Origin: Baylisascaris procyonis
Lineage: Eukaryota > Nematoda > Chromadorea > Rhabditida > Ascarididae
Assembly (NCBI GenBank): GCA_037389465.1
Contig: JAZARR010000167.1
Span: 186,001-250,000, forward strand
Reading direction: 5' to 3'
DNA length: 64,000 nucleotides
Each line of letters starts with the position of its first letter. Within the stretch, counting starts at the first letter, position 1. Below, one piece after another: positions 19,701 through 32,040 of this stretch. Below the pieces are notes generated by a model, which saw only the letters and a program-made list of their open reading frames with translations, did no database searches and was not told the origin of the DNA. The translations under genes were made by a program, and so were the position numbers.

Positions 19701-20628
19701 GAGGAAAGCCTATTTCGTATTGGCGAGACTTGATGGTCTAGCTGAACTCTGTTCTGGATTGCCGAGCAGTATCAAACACTGCCGAGGATGCTGTGAAGTG
19801 GTTAGTAAGCACTTTATGCTGCGCAGAGCCAGTCCTACTTCAAAATTCAAAAATTTCCTTCCGTGTTTGTCGTTCAAATTGCATTAATTTTTGGGTCGTT
19901 TATACCACCTTCCGCATTGTTTAAGATATGTTGAAGAAATATAAATCGTTTCAACTTTGAGAGGTGTAGCTTTTGAATCGCTGTGCATACTCAGAACTTG
20001 CTGGCTTTTATTTATATTTCTCTCTTTTCACCTAGAGAACACCTACTAGCAGGCACTTAGTTTTGTGGCAGTAGGATGTGTATATCTCCAGAATTTACTT
20101 CAGACGTAGATTCCTCATTGCTTTTATTGTAAGAAAGGCGAAGAAGAAATCCATCGAAGCACTTCTGAAATCAGAAAGCAGTCGAATATAAAAGATTTAA
20201 GTGAAAAAATGTGGAACCTCAAATGCCTCCCAGCGCTTGTGTATGGCCACATTGTAGAAAAGAAGTGCGCGATCGATGGCGATCTCAAATGACAGGTAAA
20301 CACCCAAACAGAAACCACAAAGCCGCAATGATGAGAAAAATTTAAGTCCTTGTTGAGGCAGATAGGGCTTCTCGAGGACTGTATACGGTATAACTATAAC
20401 AACATAAGAAGACAAGTAGAACAAAGATGCGACGCAGATCTCCAATATTTGTCGATAAAAATGCTCACCCGAGAAATATGTCTTTCAACCTTTAAGGAGC
20501 ACAATGAGAACGAAAACGTTGAGCACGATACCGAATACAGTACCTCCAATATAAAAAGACACCGAAATTGTGTGGACGGTTGGCGAATGAGCTTGTGAAT
20601 TGAGGAAGCATGGATTAATACTAATCAT
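16745..20628 (-). pseudogene. 7TM chemoreceptor copy B, nonsense-mutated
   Basis: A minus-strand paralogue of copy A. The exons are 20628-20218 (TM1-TM3, 411 nt), 19431-19144 (TM4-TM5, 288 nt), 17014-16853 (TM6-TM7, 162 nt) and 16756-16745 (last residues and stop). The reading frame of exon 1 is broken at 20487-20485 by TGA, where copy A has TGG, just after TM1 (LLKG-stop-KT). Frame and length are otherwise kept, so the lesion is a single substitution. The acceptor before the TM6-TM7 exon reads TTGAAG, not the TTACAG of copy A, and may also be poor. The donor of exon 2 is a good GTAAGA. The TM4-TM5 exon is nearly identical to that of copy A while the other exons are about 80-85% identical. 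Readthrough or a sequencing error could rescue the gene, but a recent pseudogene is more likely. Confidence 0.72.
17152..17568 (-). CDS. Unassigned open frame in the intron of copy B
   Basis: A 139-codon ATG-initiated frame on the same strand as copy B, lying between its TM4-TM5 and TM6-TM7 exons. It begins with a hydrophobic stretch (residues about 8-42) that could be a signal anchor, then a basic Cys-containing part, and it has a second hydrophobic patch near the end. The last codons contain GAGAT followed by GTAAGA, an excellent donor, so it could be an exon; its phase does not fit the next receptor exon. A diverged, frame-broken counterpart lies in unit C near 23470-23720. It may be an alternative exon or an unrelated nested sequence. 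I do not recognise the product. Confidence 0.25.
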   Translation of the reverse strand: MAKTSGIVFRFLVTLSSAMILILAICTSFLFIHPLLTAAVLRSETTKKSSMNELLFSSRPNRVISFPITVQSSAAAPQQRPRRVDNYCKNILSERTVCTRQVRRNLTTLFCKIYFSTILQHLLLYWLFLDQFNRMNEM

Positions 20629-21135
20629 CTTAAATGAATAAATTGTTTCTCTTTTGCAAAAATTTTTATAGGTCACTGATGAGGATAGTAATGTTTGAAG
20701 CATTTCCATGACTCAACAGCTCTCAGCAGGTGTTGGTCTGACAAACGAATGAAATGGCATAACAATGGACTAGCGATAAACAGCAACACGTTCGCAAAAT
20801 CACACTTATCTGTTCGGCCTGAAGGTTTGAAAAATACCAAATATTGAATAGGATGTTTGCGCTCACGACACTATTGCTTTCCTGGCTCATCGTTATTGAT
20901 GCATGTGTAGTGACATAAAGAATTGGTTAGACTGGAGCGGAACAGAACAAAGCATATGTGGGGGGGAATGCGACTGCTTCTGTCTAAGAGGGAAGGTGCC
21001 GACTGTGAACGTCAGCATGTGGAATGGCGTGAGAAGTCCAGCGTAGTCCTGAACGAGATAGCTGGAATTGTCGCACTTAGGCGGATATGATGCTTAGGCA
21101 TCGCCCATTCACCTAATTGTGTTCTATACTCAACT

Positions 21136-21162
21136 CCCCCCCCCCCCCAAAAAAAAAAAAAA
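21136..21162. repeat. C13-A14 homopolymer pair
   Basis: Thirteen C followed directly by fourteen A. Such runs are prone to sequencing error and slippage. Confidence 0.95.
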
Positions 21163-21639
21163 CATTGCAATTTAATGCCATGGAAAAACATAGTGTTGTC
21201 GTTGGTTTATTCTGTTGCAAGTCATTGAAAAAGGTTTTGCAGATGCGTGACGAAGGAATGAAATTGTTCTTTTCTATTTAAAGCACAAAATGTGAAAACT
21301 GCATTAGATGCTTTTCTTGCAAAAAATTCAACTGAAGTTGACGAATTCGTACACATATATAGTTGCAAGCTAATGCGAAAAATTAAACAATTCAAAGAAA
21401 TTCATCTGTGACCATTCGAGACATATTGAAGACAAAGTTTCATAGCTTGCTCTATAACTTCTTACAATAGTTTTTATGCGTCTTTGCAAAGCTGCTTCGC
21501 AAAAGCGTTTTATGGCAACGCCTATCTATGCGTTGCGTCCGTCTTCTGGACTGTTTCAACTAGGAAATTACTAAAAACAATGCTGGATAACTTGGAGGAT
21601 TTAAAAATGGCAAAAAAATTGCATGGATTTTGCGCAGAC

Positions 21640-21643
<4 letters not shown>

Positions 21644-21672
<29 letters not shown>
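21644..21672. repeat. Poly-T run of 29
   Basis: Uninterrupted T run just before the receptor relic of unit C. It could mark the A-tail of a minus-strand retrocopy, but no body is recognisable. Confidence 0.9.
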
Positions 21673-21674
<2 letters not shown>

Positions 21675-21789
21675 ACTAGTCAGGTCATAGAGAAACTAAT
21701 CTTTTATGGAGGATTTGAACGGACGGCTGCATTAGTTAGGACACAATAGAATAGTAGAACTCATAGGACCCTAGCAGCAGATGACAGTG

Positions 21790-24330
21790 ATTAAAATCCT
21801 TTATAATAGCTCTGTATTAGGACATTTGCTGTACAGCATCCAACTCCTAGTTCTTTGTATGCTCAACACTCCACTTCTTATATCAATGATCAACGGATGG
21901 AACTACACATTTCTTCACTGAGTATTTCTATCGAGAAGTTTTCAAAATCAGCGTGGCAACTTTTTTCTGTATATTTTTTGTTGTTGCTGTGTATTGTTTG
22001 GGTGTTTATTTGTCATTGAAGAGCACCACGAACCGTATATTCTTCTTCAGTAGTTCGACGAAATACAAAAATTAGACCAAATTTGAGATTTGGCATCCTT
22101 TATTGAACTTCTATGTTTGATTGCATTGTAGCTATGTGCTCTCATTTATTCCTCGTCCTCGTGCCAAAAAAACCTTTTATACTATGCAGTTTTCTGTGTA
22201 AACGAGTAGTGAAGCTCGGGCGCATCGTCGTGCTACAGCGTATTTCAAATTTCGAAGATCACAACATTTGATTCGTAACGTTCTTCAACTCCATCATCAT
22301 CGAATGTAGTCTTTTCTTTTTGTAGTAATGTTATTCGCGGCTGAGGCTGTCTAATGAATATTTCATGGTTGAACTACATAGTTACCATTTTGAAGAAAGG
22401 AGCGTCTCTTTTGACAGGAAGAACGAATAGAGGTGGGTCACATAATGGTTGAATATTGCGGTGTATAATCACAAAATTCTTAAATATAATATCACTGCCT
22501 TTTTAAGTACTCTATTTGACACCTCTTAATACAAAAAGCTCAGACTCGTCTGAGTATTAGCAAACTCCGATGAGTACTAAAAAGCAGACTGCCCAGCAAC
22601 GAACAATGCCACTAATTGCGACGGAGATATTTTATAAGTTTAGAGAAAATGATTGTATGACTACAGTCGATGCTATTGTACTGGCAATCATTCCCTACAA
22701 AATTGTGAACGTCGTTTCCTGTTCAAATGGAATTCCTCTAGCGACCTTTAGCGGCCAATTCTCATAACGCCCAATTTGACATGAAACAATGTTAGCAATC
22801 GTCAATTTGATATCAATGTCAGAACATGAAAGGATTCAAAGCAAAAGAGGGGAACGCGGGTCACTCGCATATTCGATGCATGCATTTGAGCAGACGCCTA
22901 AAGGGCTGGGTTCGTGTTGCCTGGAATCTACGTACTCGATCCTTCTCTGCTCCGTGAAGAAGCAAACTTTGCAGATAACACCTAAGAAGGTTTCTTGTGC
23001 CTCTGTAGACTAAAACTAAGACTCAGAATTCAAAACTATGAGCTTTGTCTATCCAAGCAGATTCCTAATTACTATGGAAAATACAACAAGAACTGTTCGC
23101 ACTTCCCTCACAAAATCACAAAATGGCTGCCGAGCACCTTATGAAATTGTGTTCAATCTTCACTGCCACTGAGATATATTCCACAGATACAAACTTCAAC
23201 AACATCCACAGTATTTTAGTAAGACAGAAAAACTAATATTCGTCAAAGGTATAATATGAAATACGTTCAAGCGTTTTTGCGTTCTCTCAATGGACTTCAA
23301 CAAAGCTTATATGCGCAAATTTGAGAAAAACGTTATTTAATGTCAGTCTGGCTCCAAGGCAGACATGGACTTTCGATTATTCTGCTTCATCTGACTAATC
23401 AGGTCCTTTGTAACACCTGAGAACTAGTGAGGGGATGTCAAGCAGTATCAGAAAGTTGTTTTTCGATTTTGGTTTCGTTTAGCCTGGCTTCCTTTCCTAT
23501 ATTGGCCATTGGTACATCCTTCCCCTCCACTTAACCCCCTTCGACTGCTGGTATACTACACATCGAAACTATCAAAAAATCTTCAGAGAACTAGCCAAAT
23601 CGAGGAATTTCATTCCTCATTACTGTTCAAAGTCAAGATGCAGTAGCCGCAGCAGAGACCTAGAAAAATGGATATTTACTGTAAGAATATTCTTTCGTGA
23701 GAGAGCTCTAAAATATAACGGCATTATTATGCAAGACTTTTTCTTGATCACCTGTCAAGCTCAAGCTATACAATAGGGTGGAGGAGGTATGAGAAAGCAC
23801 ATCGTGCCGAACCTTCCGAAATGCTTCTCTATTTGCTTTAATACTTATAGTGACTACTGAGCGAAATACAATAGATGCTAGCCGGGAAGTGGGATTTTCC
23901 CTCGGAAATATGACCCGACGGTGCAAAGTTCAGTATGGTTTATTGAAGGTGTTCCAGTTTGGCTTCATGTGTATCTTTCATATGGTTTCGACGTTCATCT
24001 TTTTCGCCACGTTTATGCCATCAAACAACAGGGGTATTTTGGCAACAACTTTTGTTATGCTGATGAACTCAATCACAAATCCCGTCGTCCTGCTGCTTTT
24101 CAACTCAAGGGTAGACCGGTTGGCATGCTTGCTCGATGAGCTCAACGACTCCGTCCCTTTTAGTTTCTGAAGACTGAAATATGACATTACTTCTTTTTAT
24201 TCAGACATTACAATGGAAAAATCCCATTTCAAGTACATCATTCAACTCTCTGTTTCTATTGCTTCAAGTAGGAGGGATATTATCAGTACTACAGGAAGAA
24301 CAGCATTCCACCACAAAGCACTAATCGTTT
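21790..24330 (+). pseudogene. 7TM chemoreceptor copy C, gutted relic
   Basis: The TM1-TM3 region is still visible at about 21800-22130, with the FYREVF-KI-VA-FF and GVYLSL motifs that match copies A and B. The segment for the second helix end and the PYTVLEKPYLPQ loop is deleted, and a TAG follows soon after. No TM4-TM5 exon is present before the region matching intron 2 begins near 22449. The TM6-TM7 exon is intact at 23949-24110 and ends NPVVLLLFN like its paralogues; its acceptor is TTGAAG as in copy B. The last mini-exon at 24205 has lost the early stop present in A and B. A receptor cannot be made from this locus. Confidence 0.75.
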
Positions 24331-25345
24331 TGGGTACGACGATGTGACAAAACTAACTCATACGTGATAATGCAGTGCAGTGGGGAAAGGATTTTCGGTC
24401 GTGGAGGACCCCATTGGACAGCCGTTTGTCAGGCAGAGATGCTGGCAAAAAAGCTGGGAAGTTGTCCCCCAAGTGGCATATCAACAAATGGTTAGTGTCA
24501 TTTGTAACAATCAGCTACTTTACTTTCGCTCAGACTCAGACGATGACCATTGTCTGATGACCACTGAAATTTTTTTTTGCGGAGGGAAAACTCTGTTTGG
24601 TGATGGACTGCCGACTTTCCGTTTGCCAGACCAATGCGAGTACTTTTAAAATCCGAAAATGTGAAGTTTCTGACGTAATTTTTGAAAGGTGCGCGATGAA
24701 AATTTGTTTTTGTACTGCTACGATTTATGTCACTTTGTAAGAGTGTCCCTACGGCCTCGTTTTCTTTCTTCCTTGACGATGCACACGTCTATACGGAAGT
24801 CTGCTCTATCAAAGCAATTTCCTAGAAAAAACCAAGTTATCAGAGAAATCGAACGACAGACCACTTCGTTATTGACATTGACATATTGATAAACCATCAC
24901 TTCTGAACATTAAATGCTTACGAACGTTCTTGCAAGGAAAACCTACCAAATTCATTCGAAATAATTAAATTCTGCCATGCTATGCAATGCGCTAATGCAC
25001 GCTTTCAAACCTGAAGTTTTCTGAACGAAGCATTTGCAGATCAAGAGTGGAATTGCAGCAGAAGTTTTCAAAGGCCCCCAAAGTATGCGTGATTTGCAGA
25101 AGAAAGATTCACTGCAGACGAAAGGGGTCAAGTAGAACCACCCTATAGAGAAACTGACAGGTGTTGCCGAAAGCACATATGGCTCAGGAGAGGCGAAACA
25201 AAGGAGATATAAAGCATTTTGAGTTTATTGCAATAGTTTCTTGCCAACTTGCCTATTTTCAAATTTGAAGACCTCAGTACCAATGACACCCTTTCCATGT
25301 GTGCATGAAGACATTGGTGACACGTAAAGATATTGATAGCAGGGT
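21790..25345 (+). repeat. Receptor duplication unit C
   Basis: Direct counterpart of unit A and inverted counterpart of unit B. The 3' flank shared with A and B extends to about 25345, including the GTGACACGTAAAGATATTGA stretch that aligns with 12593-12612 of unit A. Confidence 0.72.
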
Positions 25346-26930
25346 ATGAAATATCACCTGTACGGCGGAAAAGAATTTTTCAATGTTGGTTCCATTCGGC
25401 TCATAAAGGAAACTGTACTGGCAAATTATTTGTCTATCTCTCGCAAGCTAACTTCTTTGCAATCTCGACTGAGCTTCACATTCAGAATGCAAGAAAAAAA
25501 ATCGACGAAAGAGGACCTTTCCAGTGCAAGTCGAAATCAATCAGCGGAACTCAGCGACAGACAAGGAGTCGAACATGAGGCCGTTCAAAGGTCTTAAATA
25601 TCACTGATTCTCAATTTCCCATGAGTAACGAGAGAAGTAGTGCGGAAGAAGCAAGATCAGTAACGAATGGTTGCAGATTTGAGAGTATTCCTTGACGAAT
25701 CTTTGTATTGGGCATATTTCGAAGAGCGATGAAAGTTCTATCAGACTCATTCAGAACTTGGAATGAAAATGTGGACCTTAGCTGAAGTATGTCCTTTATC
25801 CGCGATCCGGCGATGTATTTCAATTGCACGCCATATAAAGAGTTTGATGTTATAGAAAAATTTGTTTTTGTCACTGGTCGTGAAAGATCCCTTTTAGTGC
25901 CCTATATATGCCTAGCCTCCTTTTTTAAACCTTATTTCCTCACTATAATCCTTGAATTTATCACCACCTTTACATATTCTGGATGGCCAAGACGACGTTT
26001 CCTGTAAAAAATGCGCGGATGATCTTGCGACTTTTGTTGGAGTACTGTAGTGCTGCGTATAAAGGTGTTCGTATTCGTCCAAAGTTCTCACTGCAGGTGC
26101 CTTGCTTCTTCACCACAATGCTTTTACCTGTGGCTACCAGTTCAGTTTATTGAAAGTTTTTAGACCGCCGAGTTTCACCTCCATGTTGAATGGTTGTTGA
26201 TTAATGTTTGTAGTGATGTTGTCACACACTGCTAAATAATGATGTTGCGATGAAGTGGTGGATAAATATGAGTTGCATTATGTCATTGTTTTATTTATTA
26301 TTGTTACAGATTAAATAAAACCTAGAAAACATATATTTTCCAACATCGCCAATGATATCGCTTAACACCAGGAATAGCACTTGATATACTTCTTTTCGAA
26401 TAATCCATTCAGTAGCGTTTTCTCTCTCACTCAAATTTTTATCACTTGCTGTGCTGTTTTATTTGGATTAGGGAAAGCGGCTCAATCACGCATTCCAATA
26501 TTTCTGTGGGCCGATAGGCTCTTCGACAGCTCACGTAGCGAAAGAACTTTCTTCTTTTTATTTACGCCTAGTTGAAATAAATTAACATGTTAGAGTTGAG
26601 TTCCCTTCTTTAATATCTGGCAAATCCTTTCCAAAAGATTTTTTTGAATATCTCAGCGATGAGATCTTATCCTCAACAGTGTCGCTACAATACCCTTACA
26701 AAAACGTTTTGACCATGTTTCAAGAAAGAGGCTACACCAGTATTTCTAGTAAAACATTACGCTGGGATACGACGATGAACTACCTCGATGAAACGTGCAA
26801 ATGCAAGAGGTAGGTTCAGTTAGACGTTGCACACCTTCATTAAACGCCACCTGTTGTAATCCTCTAGTCGCAGCTATACTTCGCCATGTTGTGTTCACCC
26901 ATATACTGTGTCATAAGTAACAACGATATG
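25346..26930. other. Spacer before the Tsg gene
   Basis: No confident gene. An 83-codon plus-strand ATG frame at 25346-25597 follows an AG (GATAGCAG then GGT-ATG) and is rich in charged residues near its end, but no splice partner is visible. A minus-strand frame at 25611-25874 also lacks support. Confidence 0.3.
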
Positions 26931-26939
26931 ATATTGCAG
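26931..26939 (+). promoter_or_regulatory. Possible trans-splice acceptor
   Basis: ATATTGCAG ends two bases before the Tsg start codon at 26942. Many nematode messages receive a spliced leader at such a site. That this one is used is inference. Confidence 0.4.
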
Positions 26940-26941
26940 TG

Positions 26942-29900
26942 ATGATTGTACGGCAAAGATATGTGCTTGGTATAGCACTATGGTCGGTGGTGTGTATCGG
27001 TCTATGTGCAGGTGCAGGTGCAGTGGATTGTAGTGAAACGGAATGTGGTCCTCGAGTAAGCAAATGCATGCTTCTAAAGGCATGCAATTGCTCGATCACG
27101 CGTGAAAATATTCTTAATAATACTTGTACATGTTGCAACGAATGTATACAATGTCTCGACAAACAATACACACAATGTTGCTCTTGTTTTGGTGCGTTTA
27201 ACCGATCTTTTTTATTAACTTAACCTATATTGCAGCACGCTTGACAGGAAATAGAATGACTGTTATCAGTTTCTGGATATCGACGAATTGCCATACTACA
27301 GGACTCGAATACCACTTCTTTTGAATTGAAACAGTCATGACTTCCTTTTCCTCCCCCTTTTATGTCGATCTTTGTGCCAAAAAAATGTTTCTACGCGTAG
27401 TGATATATGTCACAATTGTGTACGATGAAGAAGGACAGAATTTTGAGACGTAGTCCATGTAATGAAGGTGAACTAGTAAGGCATTTATTTTAGGTTGACC
27501 GTTTAACATCGGAGGTGAAATATGTATGATGCCGAGAGCTAAGTATGCAACATTGTTTTGAAATTAAGATATTTCTGAAATATGCAGTCATGAAGGTGTT
27601 CCTATAAATGAGAAGTGAGTAAAACTCCACGCTGTGGGCGCGTATTATCTGCATTTACGTCAACCAGAGACGATAAGCTTGTCCTTATGCTAGCTCAATC
27701 TACGGTAGGATGCAAGATCGCACTATGGTGTAGAGGTTAATCTAGAAAGGGCATCGTGATTTCCAAGTGTGCTGCCGAACTCATTCGTTCAACTTCAGAA
27801 AACTTTTGGTTTTCAGGTCTTTGCAATCCAGACAAAGAGGCACCACGTATGAATAGTTATGTCGACAAATTTGATCAGGACGAAGAGGATCTAATTGTTT
27901 TCGATAAGGTGGCCGCGTAAGTTCATTTTCTCTGTACATTTATAATCACTTATCAGCACTCATCCACCGAAACGCTAATCTGAAGGGGAAGAGGGAATGG
28001 GATCCGAAAGGCAAAGCGGCATGCTAGCCTAATCTAGAATTTCCGTTTTTTTTTTCCTATTTCGGGAGAACATTCTTCTTCGATTAGATTATGCAAGTGT
28101 AGAAAAATATTCTTCCTTTTCATTTTTCGCCCTCTACATCCGCTCTGTTCCACCACGCATGACTGAATAACTAAACCACTATCCCTTCATCTGTTGAAAA
28201 ATTCATAAAGCCTGTTAAGAATGAAAAATTCCTCAGATTTGTTCTTCTTCAGTACGAAGCAGTATCCGCTATTATTCTGTATTGCTGTGCTCAGATATTA
28301 GGGCAGTAATCAGATGCCTCTGATTTCTTGTCTGCCTCATTTCTCCAGTGCTTTATTTTGCTTCCGGTTGCCTAGCGTTGCAGCGATTAAACAGACAAGG
28401 TGTGTATTAATATTTTGAGCACAAATGATGCAGCCTAATAGAGGGCTTACATTGCATATGTACGCCCAATTGTTGCCATATCATCGCCTCAATAATCCCA
28501 TTCTGTCATGTAATCGCTAATTCATTCCCATCAGTTGGTTATGTTTCATATGTTTCTGCTCCCCTAAAGATTGGAACTTTTAAGAGTTGAGACCAAATAA
28601 ACTTATTACATAGGAAACAGGAACGATTAGTCTACAAACAACGATAGATTTCGATTACAGAAACCTTAATATCATCGCTGCTCATCACCTATAGGTGTGG
28701 AATTCGTCATGATTACATGTTGAGAATCACCTTAATACGTTTAGACTGAGCTTTTAAAATGAGTAGCTGCACAAAATGAGCTTAAAATAGCCTATATTAG
28801 AATAAATTTCAGGGTTAACAAGCTTGGAACAACATATAGGTTTCCCGTTCTTCAAGAACATCAGGCTGATCTCAGAGAAGGTTCCTTTTTAAAACATTTT
28901 TCTAATTCTACTCCTATAGTGTTTTCATCTCTTCGTTTTCTTCTCTGCCAAACCTTAAGCGCTTCCAATGCTGAAACTTAACGGACTTAAGGGCAGTCTA
29001 TTACAGTTATAAGTCCCCATTTCGATTAAGCAGTCACCTTGAATAACCCAACTAAATCGATTTCCTAGAATGCTGATGGGCTAGTATTAAATACCTGCAG
29101 CAGTTTGATATTCAAGAGTCGTGAACAGCAAGGAAAATGAAGACCTCGCCAAATGTCCCCTTTTTCATTAATTGTTCTCGAATCTTTCTCGAATTTTTCT
29201 TCTCATTTCCTTCAAAGATGCATCGTTTTGGAAACCGCGAACGGCACGAGCCCTCCCTTTCTTTTCGTAAGCCCGTGCCGTCGAATGTAGGTCCGTTTTG
29301 AAAGCTTGTGGGCAGTTTAAATCCCAGAGGTTCGAACAGGTGAGCACGACATTCTACTTCAAACTTTTGCGTGTATTAGCGGTCGTGAAAGAACCACAGA
29401 AATGAGCAACTGTTTAATGTTCAAAAGTTTAAGAAGTGTAAAATATTTGAGATAGAAAGTGTAAACGTTACAATGCTCGGGAAATGTTTTCTTCGCGGGA
29501 ACCTTGTCTGGGGAAGAGATTGTTTCCCAAACTTCCGTGGTATTTGTTGAGATAAACGGTGAAAAAGGTGATGTCACCTTTATGAAGGTTTTATTGCAGG
29601 TAAAGAAATCAAGAAACTTCGGGACGTTAAAGGAGGGACCAATTGCACTGTTGTTTACCTTGACAAATGCATATCGCACGAGCAATGTAGCCGCCAATGT
29701 TTGGTATGTGAAAGCCTTTATTAATGCAAAGCTCAATGTACTCCTCAGTTATGCTTTCCATCATTGTTTCGAGAAACGAGCGTGACAGGCTTCCCTCCTT
29801 TGTTGCAACGCCTTTCCGACATTTTTGAATTTGCATATGCTTGGTTATATAATTCCTCTTTTTTGGCTTTTGGAAATCTTCGCACCAAGAAAAGTTCTTG

Positions 29901-30463
29901 ACGTTTGGTTAGGCGAGCTCGCCTCCTTCCAGCATTCGAATTCTGTTGCATGACCTCAGCTAACGAATAGGGACGAAAAGACATTCCTTTTGATAAGTGA
30001 AGCACAACACTGAGATTGCATATGCAGCACTCATTATTGTAGTGAACAGTTGCGCCAACCTATGCTTCATCGGCCGTAGTTCAAGCTATCATTTACCCGA
30101 CTGTTTCGTGTAGAGATTGAGTTCATTGTGAGGATGTTATCGGTTGGCGTTGATAACCAACAAGCCGTGGCAAAGCAGGGGCAAGTTGAGAGGGGTGAAG
30201 GAATGCAATAAAAATGCGTGTCTGGATTTTAGCAGAGCTTCGCTCTGTGTTCAGTATTGGCTGCTAAATGTGCATATCATAAGATATGCGGTCTAAATGT
30301 AACCTTTCAGATACTAGGTGCCTCGATGTTGCGTTGGTTCCATACGGGTTGTTGTGAGTGTATCGGGCATACATGCCTCCCATACGGTTCAAATACTCCT
30401 CGTTGCAAATATTGCACTGATTTTGATGATGATGTGTCATCTTTACGACGAACTGAATTGTGA
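26942..30463 (+). CDS. tsg: Twisted gastrulation (Tsg) homologue
   Basis: A secreted Cys-rich modulator of BMP/TGF-beta ligands. The family binds BMP and chordin-type proteins outside the cell. Four exons fit: 26942-27191, 27817-27916, 28813-28918 and 30233-30463. Phases agree at each junction and the product is 228 residues, close to the usual vertebrate length of about 220. Residues 1-28 look like a signal peptide. The N-terminal domain has the Tsg signature VSKCMLLKACNC, then CTCCNECIQCL and CCSCFGLCNP. Exon 3 gives a region resembling the central FPV segment. Exon 4 has a Cys cluster and then GASMLRWFHTGCCECIG and YGSNTPRCKYC, which match the conserved C-terminal domain. N-glycosylation sequons include NCS, NNT and NST. 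The donor after exon 3 (ATA then GTGTTT) is weak, so an extra small exon between 28919 and 30232 is possible. The family call is strong; exact ends of exons 2 and 3 are less so. Confidence 0.88.
29359..30005 (-). other. Antisense patchwork of open frames in Tsg intron 3
   Basis: Three minus-strand frames overlap in series: 30005-29745, 29836-29627 and 29736-29359. Each looks coding-like in one portion (a basic RRRARLTKRQ stretch, then an acidic one, then a Thr/Ser-rich one), as if a single coding sequence had suffered two frameshifts. A donor-like GTAAAC follows the second part. A decayed transposon gene or a nested pseudogene would fit. I recognise no family. Confidence 0.25.
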
Positions 30464-32040
30464 GTAATGTGATACATCGATACAGTTTGCTTATTTTCAT
30501 TGAAGTTGCCTCTTAATGCTATTTCACGAAGAGGCTCCTCTTGAAATAGTATTGCTTAAATTTGGAAGCATCGTTGTATCATAAGAAATTCGACAACTTC
30601 ACTAAAAAATTCTCTAACGAAAGCGTCTGAAGGCATTCAACAGCGACTTTCAGTTAGAAATGCTGCTTTGTTTGTGTGGAAAATAAAAGGTGGGAAAGAC
30701 AGTAACGTTTCCGGAGGCTCTATTTTAATTCCTATTATTTTGCTACTGCGAGTGGGAAGAGTGATTTTTCGAGTTTATCAATCAACGATTATTTTTAGTG
30801 AATTATTATGATGCAGCGATCGAGTCTTTCTTTTTCAAACTTGACATGTAATATATGCAATAAGTAAATCTCTCAATTTATAGTTGCCATATTTTCATCC
30901 ATGATTCTTTATACATTTAGTTTGTTGAAATATTGTCTGCCATACTATTTGTCATATACCTTTCTAACATTTTATTTCTGATTTTTTGTTTGTGATTTTC
31001 TATCATCGTGTAGGCTGTACAGGTTGCATTTTAGTCGTTTAATTGTTTTTGTTTCTTTCACTATTACTTCTCTCTGTCTCTTTCTCTCTCTTGCTCCTTT
31101 TCTCCCTCTCTCTTTGTTGCCTCCCCATCATTTATTAGTGCCATATAACTAAGTGTTTATATATCGCCACGAATTGCAACGATTATTAAAATCTGACTTA
31201 TGCATTCTCAATTGTTTCCTATTTTCCGGAAGGTTCAATTAACGTTCGTATGAAGGAAGAGTTACGGCGTTAGCGAAGCACGATCTGTTCATTCCACTTT
31301 GAATGGTCCATAAAATTTCAACCTCATTGAAGGCTCTTCAGAGTTAAGTTGTTGGTTAGAAAGCTCCCCTCCCAAAGAAACTATCTTTCACAGGTTTTAT
31401 AAAACTTTATAAATTAGATATATGTAAAGCATGCGCAAATTACATATATTTAGAGTATGCTTACGAAACTTTTAACAGCTGCTTATTAGGGGTTGATGAG
31501 TAATCCACACGATGCTTCATGATTAATTCAATGCTTGCTTTAATTTTTTTTCTTTGATAGCTTTGCTTGTCAAAACCCATAAGCGACTCTACTTTGTTTT
31601 CGTTCAGTGCGGCAATTTACGCGATTTTTGTTGATTTGCAGAGGTATCTACTTTCCTTTAAAGTTGAGGATTATGTGATGAATCTCTATATCTCTAGTAT
31701 TTTGCATGTAATTTCTCTTTGATTGAACTTATAATATATAGTCGATGCATATTTACTTACTTCTACTGCTAATAATATAAAGGATTTGCTAAAAATATTC
31801 GATGTTAATATATTTGTCAAAATTTGTTTGTGCTTATTTGTTACTAATCGCATAAATTTATTTGGTGCGAAACGTGACAGGAAACTTGAAACGTAGGCGT
31901 TAATAGGGAAACAACAATTAGGGGATACTCGGATGTCATAGACATAATCGGAGAGCACAAGGGTGACCGAGATAGGCTGGAGCTAGATAAGTTAAGATCG
32001 ATATCTTATAAAAACCTCCGATCATAAGTAGTCAAACAAA
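30464..32040. other. Spacer after the Tsg gene
   Basis: I see no gene. A pyrimidine-rich stretch (CTCTCT-type) lies at 31068-31115. The remainder is AT-rich. Confidence 0.4.

Larger units (their letters stand above)
15728..20720 (-). repeat. Receptor duplication unit B (inverted)
   Basis: Reverse-complement counterpart of units A and C. It includes the receptor exons, intron sequence and 3' flank. An intronic stretch at 18500-19060 matches the reverse complement of 22449-23000 in unit C with moderate divergence, including the unusual motif GCTCAGACTCGTCTGAGTAT. The junction with unit C therefore forms a large inverted repeat with its centre near 21 kb. Confidence 0.8.

Noticed and set aside
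22570..22767. 65-codon plus frame in unit C
   Set aside because: It lies in sequence homologous to the receptor intron of unit B and is not conserved as protein.
29325..29350. GGTTCGAACAG resembling a tRNA B box
   Set aside because: No A box, anticodon arm or acceptor stem could be placed around it.
29745..30005. Minus-strand frame with a basic stretch faintly like the start of a homeodomain
   Set aside because: The WFQNRR helix-3 motif is absent and the frame breaks, so no homeobox call is made.
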